Source: an uncultured Granulosicoccus sp. (GTDB lineage Bacteria; Pseudomonadota; Gammaproteobacteria; Granulosicoccales; Granulosicoccaceae). Taken from it: a stretch of 64,000 bases of DNA. Under the pieces are notes generated by a model. It made no database searches. It saw only the letters and a list, made by a program, of their open reading frames with translations, and was not told where the DNA came from. Below are positions 8,910-17,277 of the stretch, one piece after another. Numbering within the stretch: position 1 is the stretch's first letter; the number at the start of each line of letters is the position of its first letter. The position numbers were made by a program, and so were the translations under genes. The DNA lies in assembly GCA_937924505.1 (NCBI GenBank), contig CALDSR010000001.1, positions 1-64,000 on the forward strand, read 5' to 3'.

Positions 8910-9863
8910 ATGAAGCTATTGCAATCGGATCGCTGGCGGCTGTGGCTCGATCCGGCTCGCGGCGTCCAATGGATGGCCGCTGAACTACGACAGGACGGGC
9001 GTTGGGTATCGGTCGTTGCTGATTGCCGGCCACCGCCCGAATCCTCTGACACGCGGTCGGCAACCGCTCAGCGAGTCGTTCCGACTCCGCGAGCCGGCCA
9101 GGACGAGACAGCGCCTCTGGCTGCAGCCAATTTTCACATGATTCCTTACAGCAACCGCATTCGTGATGGACGATTTTGCTTCAATAATAACGAAATTCAG
9201 CTCACCGGCGCTGATAACCATGCCATACACGGCGCATTACGCAAATTGCCGTGGCGGGTGAAAAACGAAACGGATCGCGACATCCTCTGCACCTATTCAG
9301 CACCAACGGATGGAGCGGTGAATTGGCCCTGGCCGATGACAACGGAAATTCGCTACACATTGGATAGCAATACCATCTTGAGTGAAATACGCGTACGTAA
9401 TGATGGTGACACTCCAATGCCAGTCGGGTTCGGCTGGCACCCCTATTTTGTGCGAGTCATTGACGGTGAATCGCCCGAAATTCAATTACCGGTTACCGGG
9501 GTGTACTCAGATACCCATGGAGATTGCCTGCCGATCGGCCCGAGTCATGCCCTGCCAGCCATACTCGATTTTCGCCATGCGCGTAAGCTGGATCCGACCC
9601 AACGAATTGATCACTGCTTTAGCGGGCTTGACGGTCCAGTAACTATTGCCTGGCCCGGCAGTGATATCTTTCTGCAGATGCGGGCGAGCAAAAACTGCGA
9701 TCATCTGGTGTTGTTCAATCCGGACAAACCACATTTTGCGATTGAACCTGTGACCAATGCCAATGATGGTTTTAACCTTTCGACGCAAGGTATCAACAGT
9801 GGCGTAATGACCTTGGCGCCCGGTGCCTGGGCCACCGGTGACTTCGCCTTAACAGTTGAATAA
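8910..9863 (+). CDS. Aldose 1-epimerase family protein (galactose mutarotase-like)
   Basis: A 317-residue beta-sandwich enzyme of the aldose 1-epimerase superfamily, which interconverts alpha and beta anomers of sugars. Visible landmarks are IPYSNRIRDGRF, the catalytic-type His in NHAIHGALRKLPW, GFGWHPYF, and the likely catalytic Glu in FAIEPVTNANDGF. No signal peptide is present. It stands alone between two minus-strand genes; sugar specificity is not evident. Confidence 0.85.
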   Translation: MKLLQSDRWRLWLDPARGVQWMAAELRQDGRWVSVVADCRPPPESSDTRSATAQRVVPTPRAGQDETAPLAAANFHMIPYSNRIRDGRFCFNNNEIQLTGADNHAIHGALRKLPWRVKNETDRDILCTYSAPTDGAVNWPWPMTTEIRYTLDSNTILSEIRVRNDGDTPMPVGFGWHPYFVRVIDGESPEIQLPVTGVYSDTHGDCLPIGPSHALPAILDFRHARKLDPTQRIDHCFSGLDGPVTIAWPGSDIFLQMRASKNCDHLVLFNPDKPHFAIEPVTNANDGFNLSTQGINSGVMTLAPGAWATGDFALTVE

Positions 9864-9879
9864 ACACCGGGCTGTGGCG

Positions 9880-10830
9880 TTACGGTGATATCCGTAAGCC
9901 ATCGAGCGACACACCTAGAGGACCACGAGGTACGCTCAACGTCAGGAACTGCCCCTCGCGTTCAAGTGTCATCTCCACCAATTCGCCACGACTGCCGCCT
10001 CTGGTCGTCTCTTGCACATCCGAAACTCGGTAGATACGCGTGTTTGCGTAACTCATGATCACGTCACCGATCTGTACACCGGCGGCTTCAGCCACGGAGC
10101 CCGAAATGATTGACTCGATCATTACACGATTATTGCGTCCCACATTAAACAGATACGCGTCATATTTTTCATCGCCAAGCTCTGCTCGAAGATCAACGCG
10201 CTCAGCAGCAAGCTCTGCAAGGCGCTCACGATACTGATCAGTATCGACCCAGCCTTCTCGAGTGGCCAAGTCATTTAGCTCCAGCCGATCGAGCTGGTAA
10301 CGACTTCGTCGCGCCGTGATCTCGTCTGCCAAGGCCACGTCCACGCCAGCGGTAAGCAGACTGTCATAACGTGACTTGGCGGGTGGTGGCTTCGGAAATC
10401 TGGAACCTGTCCCGTTACCTGAATCTGGATTTGGTGACGACTCTGCCACGGATTGCTCGTCGGCAGCTTGCAAACTCGCCAAAGACGCCAGGTTCAATGC
10501 GCTGCTTTCAAGGTCTGCCACCTGACGATTCAAGCTGACGACTGTCTCGGCTAACTGACCACGCTCGGCTTGTGCATCTGCAAGTTCCTGACGGAGCACG
10601 TCAAGCTCCTGTTTCAAGCTGTGTAAGTCAGTCACCGGGGTATTTGCCTCGCGAGCAGCTCTGTCAGCCGCGAGCACCGCCGACGACTGCGTAGCCGATG
10701 CCTCGACTACCACAAGTTCAGGCTCGTTCACGGCATTGGGTGCCAACACGAAAACAGTGGCCGCCGCAGACATTGCACTGACGAGGACGGTAGAGATGAT
10801 TAAACTGACTCTTAACATGACCATATTCAC
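9880..10830 (-). CDS. Membrane-anchored coiled-coil protein with C-terminal PDZ domain
   Basis: A 316-residue protein with an N-terminal hydrophobic segment (about residues 5-30) acting as signal anchor. A short heptad coiled coil follows at about 68-115 (LKQELDVLRQELADAQAE), then a low-complexity linker rich in Ser, Pro and Gly. A helical segment comes next, and a PDZ domain occupies roughly 225-310 (VAEAAGVQIGDVIMSY). No protease active site is present, so it is probably a periplasmic adaptor or sensor. AGGGTG precedes the start, supporting it. Function unknown. Confidence 0.75.
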   Translation of the reverse strand: MNMVMLRVSLIISTVLVSAMSAAATVFVLAPNAVNEPELVVVEASATQSSAVLAADRAAREANTPVTDLHSLKQELDVLRQELADAQAERGQLAETVVSLNRQVADLESSALNLASLASLQAADEQSVAESSPNPDSGNGTGSRFPKPPPAKSRYDSLLTAGVDVALADEITARRSRYQLDRLELNDLATREGWVDTDQYRERLAELAAERVDLRAELGDEKYDAYLFNVGRNNRVMIESIISGSVAEAAGVQIGDVIMSYANTRIYRVSDVQETTRGGSRGELVEMTLEREGQFLTLSVPRGPLGVSLDGLRISP

Positions 10831-10867
10831 CCTAAAAAGCCTGCTTAAGGGATTTTAACCCGAGTTT

Positions 10868-11713
10868 ATGAACAACAATCCTTGCAATATTAGTAGCTTG
10901 CCGTGGTCCGACCCCCAAAATGTCGATCTTTATGGGCATCGGGGGACTTCGATACTGGCGCCAGAGAACACCTCGGTGGCGTTTGACCTCGCCTTGGAGC
11001 TGGGCGTGGATGTTCTGGAAATTGATGTTCGCTTGAGTCGCGATAATGTGGTGATGGTGACACATGATGAAACAGTGGATCGGACGACGGATGGAACGGG
11101 CGCTGTAAAGTCCTGTACGTATGATGCGCTCAAAAGGCTCAATGCTGGCTATCGATTCGTAAACCCTGACGGTAGATCCTATCGTAGCGACAAGATCAGC
11201 CTGTTGTCCCTTGATGAGTTATTCGAACAGTATCCAACGACACGAATCAATATTGACATCAAGGACAACGCACTGGTCGCGGCCAACGAGGTCGCAAACT
11301 GTATAGACAGGTATGACTGTACTCAACGGGTGAATGTCGGTAGCTTCCATGCTGCGCCGCTGCAGCATTTCCGCAATCTCTTGCCACGGGTTACCACCGC
11401 AGCGACCCAACGAGAGGTAGCCGCCTTGTACTTTTCACGGTGGTCACCACATGGACGCACAGATGAATCGACCCTGCCCTATCAATACTTGCAAATCCCT
11501 ACCCGCTACATCGGGCTACCGTTGGCAAGCTCAGCGTTTATCAACTTCGCCAAACGCCGATCAATCAAAACAGTGTATTGGACTTTAAACGACGTGAAAC
11601 TGATTCAGGCGACGCTCGATGCCGGCGCTCAGGGAATCGTAACTGATCGTCCGGATATCGCCGCACCATTGATCAAGGCAAAATACAAAACCTTATCGGC
11701 TATCAACGAATGA
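10868..11713 (+). CDS. Glycerophosphodiester phosphodiesterase
   Basis: A 281-residue cytoplasmic GDPD enzyme that splits glycerophosphodiesters into glycerol 3-phosphate and an alcohol. The metal and catalytic residues are in GHRGTSILAPENT (the HR and E residues), LEIDVRLSRDN and MVTHDETVDRTTDG. The end VYWTLNDVKL and GAQGIVTDRPD is typical. No signal peptide is present, so it is closer to UgpQ than to periplasmic GlpQ. It is divergent from the PDZ gene and convergent with the M48 peptidase gene. Confidence 0.9.
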   Translation: MNNNPCNISSLPWSDPQNVDLYGHRGTSILAPENTSVAFDLALELGVDVLEIDVRLSRDNVVMVTHDETVDRTTDGTGAVKSCTYDALKRLNAGYRFVNPDGRSYRSDKISLLSLDELFEQYPTTRINIDIKDNALVAANEVANCIDRYDCTQRVNVGSFHAAPLQHFRNLLPRVTTAATQREVAALYFSRWSPHGRTDESTLPYQYLQIPTRYIGLPLASSAFINFAKRRSIKTVYWTLNDVKLIQATLDAGAQGIVTDRPDIAAPLIKAKYKTLSAINE

Positions 11714-11736
11714 TAGTAATGGGAGCTATCTTAAAA

Positions 11737-13653
11737 TCAGGCTGCAAGTCGCGTCATCTCATCACAGTCAAGCGATGCTGCAAAGAGTTCGAGTAATGCA
11801 GCCTCCGCGTGAGCAACATGTCCATCACCGCGAATGATTTCAACGCAGTGCTGGACAAATGCCATACGAATCGGTTTCGGTTGAACATACAAAGTTTGAA
11901 AAGCTTCCTCCAGCTCTTTAACGATACCGGTTTCGGATGCTGTTCTACGCGGGTACTCGTTTTGCGTATAGCAGGTCAACAAACGTTTGAATTGAATTTC
12001 AAGCTCTTCCGGAGGCGCGCCTGATGTCTCGACCATCAATGACAACAACAGCGCAAATTCCTCCCCCATGCTGTCAAAGCTCTTGGCTTGACGGGCCTCG
12101 GCACACCTTTCTGCTTCGTCAGCCAGTGTTTCGATCACCGGGAACTCAACATCAAGTTTGCGTCGCACCAACTGCAAGGTCGCATAACTCATCAAGTCGT
12201 AGTGATCATCTGCCTCAAGAAGTTTTTCAAGCTTGAGCATGATCAGTCGGCGATTATCGGCTTTGATTTCCGAGCACAAGATTGTGGCACAATGATCGAT
12301 GATGGCCAGTTTATCTGTGCTGAGCTCGCACGTAAGGTTTCCCATGCATTCCTTGACACGATCGGCGAAGCTCTGATTGAAACTGAAAGCCAATGAACTC
12401 AGAAATGCATGACGCCGAAATGCTTTCTCGGGTGCAAACACAGCAAATATGGCTGCCAGACAACTCGACTCATCCGGCAACATCAACAGCACACGATCAG
12501 ACAGGATCGAATCGTTGACATCCATCGTAATGATTTGATGCGCGTCCTGATCGGATTGCGCCATAAACGAAATTCCACCAGTCGAATCTATAGCACTGGC
12601 ACTTAACAAGTGTGCCCCCGTTATCGAATTTGATGCGGTATGACGAAGTTTCTTGAATTTCTCGGCATCACGGAGAACTTGCCGATGCTTGGCTTCAAAA
12701 TGAGGCTCGACAAGATCGATGCGCTTCTGCACCGGTGGATGCGTGGCAAAAACCCTACTGAAAAAGTTACGGACATCGCCAGTCTGAAAACAAAGATGGG
12801 CGATTTCCTCTGCATGTGAAGAATGTAGCGGTGCATCCTCATCAGTATCTCGAATAACCGCCAACGCCGAGGCCAAAGCATAAGGATTGCGCGTGAACTG
12901 CACCGCAGAGGCATCTGCCAGATATTCTCGCTGGCGTGAAAAGGCTGATCGGATCAGACGCCCGGCAAATACACCGATAACGCCAAACCCACGTAACAGG
13001 TAGCCGACAACCATGGCAGGATGAACCCGCACATCAGGTGATTTGTACAGTAACAAGCGGCCTACTTCATCAATCGCCATCAAACCACCAAGAGCGATCA
13101 GCAAACGCATGTTTAGTGGTAAATCCCCACTACTTATGTGCCCGAACTCATGGGCGATCACGCCCTGGAGTTGATCACGATCAAACGCATCCAGCGCCCC
13201 TTGCGTAACCACAATTGCCATTTTTCCAGAATGCATACCGACGACAAATGCGTTGATGCTCGATTCATGACGCATCACGTAAGCCGCCGGTTGAGGCGTG
13301 CGAGAGGCAATTGCCATCTCAGCGACAATGTTGATATATCGCTGCTCTGCTTCAAAACGAGAACGGTCCGCGGCGAGGGTTGCGCCAAAACGCCTGGCAA
13401 GAACCTCACCACCGGCCCGCACATCGAGTGCGCGAAAAAAGCAGCCAGACATGACGGTCAGCCAGACAATACCGATCAGCGCCATCGCAGGCGTTGACAG
13501 CGTATACAAACTGTTCGTTTCGCCAAGGAGCATGGAGAAGAACGCGACGCTGACATGGATGATAAACGCCATTGCCAACAATGCCGCTGCAAACCCTAAC
13601 AGCAAGCATTTTGACTGGCGACGGCGATTGTCCTGATGCGCAAAGAATTTCAT
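11737..13653 (-). CDS. M48 family metallopeptidase (HtpX-like, extended)
   Basis: A 638-residue membrane zinc protease. Two hydrophobic segments lie near the N terminus (about 19-41 and 51-70), with another around 185-205 and 225-245. The zinc motif HEFGH is at about residue 168, and the third ligand Glu lies in REYLADASAV. A long C-terminal region of about 320 residues, mainly helical, has no recognised catalytic motif; TerB-like helices near FVQHCVEIIRGDG are possible. The lemA gene lies 61 bp upstream on the same strand, a pairing seen often for HtpX-type proteases and LemA. Likely role: quality control of membrane proteins. Confidence 0.85.
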   Translation of the reverse strand: MKFFAHQDNRRRQSKCLLLGFAAALLAMAFIIHVSVAFFSMLLGETNSLYTLSTPAMALIGIVWLTVMSGCFFRALDVRAGGEVLARRFGATLAADRSRFEAEQRYINIVAEMAIASRTPQPAAYVMRHESSINAFVVGMHSGKMAIVVTQGALDAFDRDQLQGVIAHEFGHISSGDLPLNMRLLIALGGLMAIDEVGRLLLYKSPDVRVHPAMVVGYLLRGFGVIGVFAGRLIRSAFSRQREYLADASAVQFTRNPYALASALAVIRDTDEDAPLHSSHAEEIAHLCFQTGDVRNFFSRVFATHPPVQKRIDLVEPHFEAKHRQVLRDAEKFKKLRHTASNSITGAHLLSASAIDSTGGISFMAQSDQDAHQIITMDVNDSILSDRVLLMLPDESSCLAAIFAVFAPEKAFRRHAFLSSLAFSFNQSFADRVKECMGNLTCELSTDKLAIIDHCATILCSEIKADNRRLIMLKLEKLLEADDHYDLMSYATLQLVRRKLDVEFPVIETLADEAERCAEARQAKSFDSMGEEFALLLSLMVETSGAPPEELEIQFKRLLTCYTQNEYPRRTASETGIVKELEEAFQTLYVQPKPIRMAFVQHCVEIIRGDGHVAHAEAALLELFAASLDCDEMTRLAA

Positions 13654-13714
13654 TCAATCGTTTACCGTAAGCTGATGCCTTGCGACGAAAACGGGCACAG
13701 AACTTCGTTCATTA

Positions 13715-14305
13715 TCAGGCGAACGAGACGTTCAGTTTTTCGCGTGCAGATGACTCTGCTACTTCAAACAGGTCCGCTTCTTTGAATGAAAAAGCACTTG
13801 CAACCAGTATCGCCGGAAATTGTTCACGCGCGATGTTGTACTCCATTACCGAATCACTATAGGATTGACGAGCAAAGGAGACACGATTCTCAGTGGACGC
13901 AAGCTCCTCATGCAGTGCGATCATCTGTGCGTCGGCTTTCAGATCCGGATAATTCTCCATGACCATGTTCAATCGTCCGAGAGCTGAGTCCAGAGCCCCT
14001 TCGGCAACTGCCAATGCTCCGATAGCGCCAGCATCATCCGGGGCTTTCGCAGCATCGGCACAACGCTGCTGTGCAGTATTACGCGTCTGAGTGACTGCCG
14101 TCAGTGTTTCAGCCTCATGTCTCATGTAGGCGCTGGCCGTTTCGACCAGGTTCGGGATCAACTCGTAACGTCGTTGTAGTTGCACCTCGATCTGCGAGAA
14201 ACCATTCAAAAATCGATTTCTCAGGGTGATCAGCCGGTTGTAGATCAACACAACCAGCGCGGCAATCGCAACCGCCATGATCAAAAACAGGGTTCCTGCA
14301 CCCAC
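13715..14305 (-). CDS. LemA family protein
   Basis: A LemA-type protein of 196 residues, counted from the GTG at 14305, which has GGAGA seven bases upstream. A longer form from a GTG at 14395 would add 30 residues before the membrane helix, unusual for the family. The N-terminal transmembrane helix contains LIMAVAIAALVVLIYN and is followed by the family signature RNRFLNGFSQIEVQLQRRYE, LIPNLVETASAYM, and a helical bundle ending near QFPAILVASAFSFKE. It probably acts with the downstream M48 protease, by gene neighbourhood. Confidence 0.88.
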   Translation of the reverse strand: MGAGTLFLIMAVAIAALVVLIYNRLITLRNRFLNGFSQIEVQLQRRYELIPNLVETASAYMRHEAETLTAVTQTRNTAQQRCADAAKAPDDAGAIGALAVAEGALDSALGRLNMVMENYPDLKADAQMIALHEELASTENRVSFARQSYSDSVMEYNIAREQFPAILVASAFSFKEADLFEVAESSAREKLNVSFA

Positions 14306-14554
14306 GATGGATTCTCCGCTATTACCTAGAGTCACTAGCGGCGGTATTGCTTGGGCCTGAACGACGACAACTTTATGACCCGTAGTGGGCCACACATTTT
14401 TTTACCGCAAACCCTGTGTTTCCCACACGCGACAAGATTCCAGTCTTGCAGCACATCGCGTTTCCACTCCTAAAGGTGCGCGAGCCCCCCCTTGGCAATG
14501 TGATAATCTTCACACAAATACTGAGAACCAGCTCACAGTAATTCTGCAACCACG

Positions 14555-14731
14555 ATGAAAATATACGAACCGATTGCAATCTCTCTATTTACGGTACTTG
14601 TACTCGGTGCGAGCTTTCTCTTGGGTAAAAGTGTTGGGTATCGTGAAGCGATGTCAGCTCGTATCTCAGTACAAGACAAGAGCTCACAAAGCGCGATTGA
14701 GGATCGCAACCAAGTAAATCTGCACGAATAA
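14555..14731 (+). CDS. Small single-span membrane protein, 58 residues
   Basis: A short open frame of 58 residues starts MKIYEPIAISLFTVLVLG. One transmembrane helix covers about residues 6-24, followed by a polar tail ending QVNLHE. No strong Shine-Dalgarno sequence is seen upstream, and no family is recognised. It occupies a gap between the divergent lemA gene and the convergent S41 gene, where no other gene fits. It may be a small membrane protein or a chance frame. Confidence 0.4.
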   Translation: MKIYEPIAISLFTVLVLGASFLLGKSVGYREAMSARISVQDKSSQSAIEDRNQVNLHE

Positions 14732-14761
14732 GCATCGTGTGGTAGTTCCGCTGGTGCAGCC

Positions 14762-16015
14762 TTACCGAGCAAACAACTCGGACGCCACCTGCAATTGCAT
14801 GTCAGCCACCGCCAAGATTGCCTCCGCATCCTTGGAACCAATTTTCTCTCGCAATCGATCCGCATTCAGAGATGCCCTGAATACGCGAGTCTGTTCACTG
14901 ACATTCAGCGACCCCGTCTCACGATACAGTTCGTGTGGGGCGGTGGGCACGTAAATGTCGGGCGTCAATCCACGCGCATGCAAGGGCAAATTGTCTGGCG
15001 TTGCATAGGTCGCAATCGTGGTACGTACCGCACCTTCAATGGGCGCTTTTAACGGGTACACTTTTTGAATCAGGCCTTTGCCAAAACTGGGGGCTCCTAC
15101 CAGTGTTGCGCGTTTACGCGCTTGCAGGGCACCGGCGAGAATTTCAGACGAGGACATACTACGTTCATTGATCAGTATAGCCAGTGGCGCTTTGCTTATT
15201 TGCTCACCCTCTCTTGGCAACTGTCTCGAGCGTCCTCCTTTATACTGTTCACAGTAGACCCAGCTGGCATCGTCAAACATGGACATAATGATTCGGGCTG
15301 CACGTGTCGATCCTCCCGGGTTATCACGTAGATCAAGTATGTAGGCACGTACTCCCTGCCTTTCAAAATCAAGCACAAACGTCTTTACTCGTTCAAACGT
15401 GTCTGTACCAAAGCGGCTGATCTTGATATAGGCAATGTTATCGGCAAGCAGTGTTTCGCGCGCGTAGTGCAATTCGACAGAACGTCTCTCGACTTCAAGC
15501 GTGGTCGTAATTGACTCGCCCCGGCCCAGTGTCACTGATACGCGAGATCGAGCAGGACCAGAAAGCTTTGAGCGCACCTGGCGGGCACTTGCACCAAACA
15601 GTGATTCACCCGCTACGGATTTCAAGGCATCACCGGGTTGGATATCGAAATTATCCAGAGGGCCGCCGAGCAAGGGGCCGATTACAACTGGATAGTCTTT
15701 GTCCCTTGAACGAAACTTGATACCGATACCGACGAGGTTGCCACTGCGATTACGCTGGTAACTGCTGTGGTTGACTGGTGAAATGTAGTTCGCGAAGGGG
15801 TCGCCATAAGCACGCTGAACATCTGCAAGTAATGTACGAGCTTTGCTGACCGCAAGCTTTATGTCGGATGTCTCATGCGACAGAATGTCATCGATACGAC
15901 GCTCACGCTCATCACTACTCATCAGCGGTCCCTGACGAAAGAGTTCGAGCTGAGTCTCGTCGATAATACCAAGCGCTCGTTTGAGTTCCGTACGCAGCTC
16001 GCTGGAGTCAGCCAT
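14762..16015 (-). CDS. S41 family C-terminal-processing-type peptidase without leader
   Basis: A 417-residue CtpA-like serine protease. The order is a helical N-terminal region (1-60), a PDZ domain at about 105-185 (GGPLDNFDIQPGDALKSV), and the peptidase core with DLRDNPGGSTRAA, the nucleophile Ser in ERSMSSSEILAGALQ and the catalytic Lys in SFGKGLIQK. Unlike most CtpA/Prc proteins it has no signal peptide or anchor. The first in-frame start after an upstream stop is the ATG at 16015, so the protein is either cytoplasmic or exported by an unrecognised route. Substrate unknown. Confidence 0.88.
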   Translation of the reverse strand: MADSSELRTELKRALGIIDETQLELFRQGPLMSSDERERRIDDILSHETSDIKLAVSKARTLLADVQRAYGDPFANYISPVNHSSYQRNRSGNLVGIGIKFRSRDKDYPVVIGPLLGGPLDNFDIQPGDALKSVAGESLFGASARQVRSKLSGPARSRVSVTLGRGESITTTLEVERRSVELHYARETLLADNIAYIKISRFGTDTFERVKTFVLDFERQGVRAYILDLRDNPGGSTRAARIIMSMFDDASWVYCEQYKGGRSRQLPREGEQISKAPLAILINERSMSSSEILAGALQARKRATLVGAPSFGKGLIQKVYPLKAPIEGAVRTTIATYATPDNLPLHARGLTPDIYVPTAPHELYRETGSLNVSEQTRVFRASLNADRLREKIGSKDAEAILAVADMQLQVASELFAR

Positions 16016-16061
16016 TGTGTCAATGGCCCGTGGAGAGGAAAGTCATCGTCAAGGCCACTCC

Positions 16062-16592
16062 TTACGCACGTCTGGCATGTTCAAAGGTGTCAAAATTCGC
16101 CCCTGAAAGCTTGAAGGCCTGTCCAAACCCCATGACGAATTGACCCGCGTTGGGAGACAAGCGAAACAATACGAAATCGGGCAACTGCCGCAACAAACCA
16201 ATCATCTTGCCATGCCGAGCCTGCAGTGCATCCAGCAGCGGCACGTAGCTTGTTGAATCCGGCGCCACCACACTCGCTTCACACTGATAGCTGACGCGTG
16301 TTCGCGCAAATATCTCACGAGCCTTTGATTCATCATCAATCAGCATGACCGAGACTTTGCCATTGGCGAGTAGGTCTCGCGTGTGCAAGGCTAGCTGACT
16401 TACAAAAATGATGATATCAACACCGTCAAGGATGAAAGGCGCGTAACCCGTGTGTGGAAGTCCATCATCACCAAGCGTTGCAAGTTGCACCGTGTTAACG
16501 GACGCTTTTAGCGCAGCAAGAGCTTCCACAGGATCAGCAGGCTTGACGCTTGAAGCGTTGTTTCCGGATTCCGGCTTTTCAGAATTTTCCAT
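16062..16592 (-). CDS. HugZ-like pyridoxamine 5'-phosphate oxidase-fold protein
   Basis: A 176-residue protein with the split-barrel flavin-binding fold (VQLATLGDDGLPHTGYAPF). The C-terminal tail QFVMGFGQAFKLSG resembles the end of HugZ-type heme-degrading enzymes and related proteins. HugZ members cleave heme using FMN-fold barrels with a His in the C-terminal loop; the exact heme-ligand His is not obvious here, so a general PPOX-fold function is also possible. It is divergent from ypeA. Confidence 0.75.
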   Translation of the reverse strand: MENSEKPESGNNASSVKPADPVEALAALKASVNTVQLATLGDDGLPHTGYAPFILDGVDIIIFVSQLALHTRDLLANGKVSVMLIDDESKAREIFARTRVSYQCEASVVAPDSTSYVPLLDALQARHGKMIGLLRQLPDFVLFRLSPNAGQFVMGFGQAFKLSGANFDTFEHARRA

Positions 16593-16733
16593 GATACTTG
16601 GGCATCGATAGATTTCCTGTTTGAAATGGTTGCGAACGGCTAGTTGCAGACTGACGGACGGTTGCTAACAAGCAATTGCGGGCGGCTATCAGCGACAGAC
16701 AACCGTTCGATCGGTTTAGTGTAACCTGTCGCG

Positions 16734-17213
16734 ATGAAAATTCGAGCCTTTCAAACTGCCGATACTGCCAGTGTGGTCGCACTCTGGGAGTCCTGTAATC
16801 TGACCCGCCCCTGGAACGATCCGAAGCTTGACATCGCACGCAAGTGCTCAGTCGATGATGGGCTCTTTCTGGTTGGCGAACTAGACCTTCAGATTCACAA
16901 TAAACCTGGCGTAGAGCCCGGCACCATTCTCGATACCGAGATCGCCAACGGAATTGTCGCTACGATCATGGGCAGCTACGACGGGCATCGAGGATGGATC
17001 TATTATCTTGCCGTGCATCCAGATCAGCAGCGCAAAGGGCTTGGTGAGCAAATGATGAAAGACATGGAAGCGCGCCTGCTTGCACTCGGTTGCCCTAAAA
17101 TCAATCTGCAGATTCGACGCGAGAATTCGTCAGTCATGACCTTTTACGAATCACTGGGTTTCACGGAAGATGCTTCTGTCAGTCTCGGCAAACGATTGAT
17201 CCCGGATAACTAG
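16734..17213 (+). CDS. ypeA: GNAT family acetyltransferase YpeA
   Basis: A 159-residue GNAT acetyltransferase matching the YpeA family: LWESCNLTRPWNDP at the N terminus, the acetyl-CoA-binding loop VHPDQQRKGLGEQMM, and the C-terminal INLQIRRENSSVMTFYESLGF. The acceptor substrate is unknown. The stop codon lies inside the loop of a 14-bp perfect inverted repeat that probably ends the transcript. Confidence 0.9.
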   Translation: MKIRAFQTADTASVVALWESCNLTRPWNDPKLDIARKCSVDDGLFLVGELDLQIHNKPGVEPGTILDTEIANGIVATIMGSYDGHRGWIYYLAVHPDQQRKGLGEQMMKDMEARLLALGCPKINLQIRRENSSVMTFYESLGFTEDASVSLGKRLIPDN

Positions 17214-17254
17214 ATTATCCGGGATCAATTATCCGGAATATTATCCGGAATCAA
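17196..17254. repeat. Inverted repeat with extra TTATCCGG copies at the ypeA/ubi junction
   Basis: A perfect 14-bp inverted repeat (TTGATCCCGGATAA at 17196-17209 and its complement at 17215-17228) has a 5-base loop that contains the ypeA stop codon. TTATCCGG then recurs at 17229 and 17241; the last copy, 17241-17254, could replace the right arm with one mismatch. No T-run follows, so it is not a typical intrinsic terminator, though it may end or protect the two converging transcripts. Confidence 0.7.
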
Positions 17255-17277
17255 CATCGACGACTCGTGGCGTTTGA

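Noticed and set aside
14533..14865. Minus-strand frame opposite the small membrane protein
   Set aside because: It covers the 3' end of the S41 gene on the same strand in another frame and shows no protein-like features.
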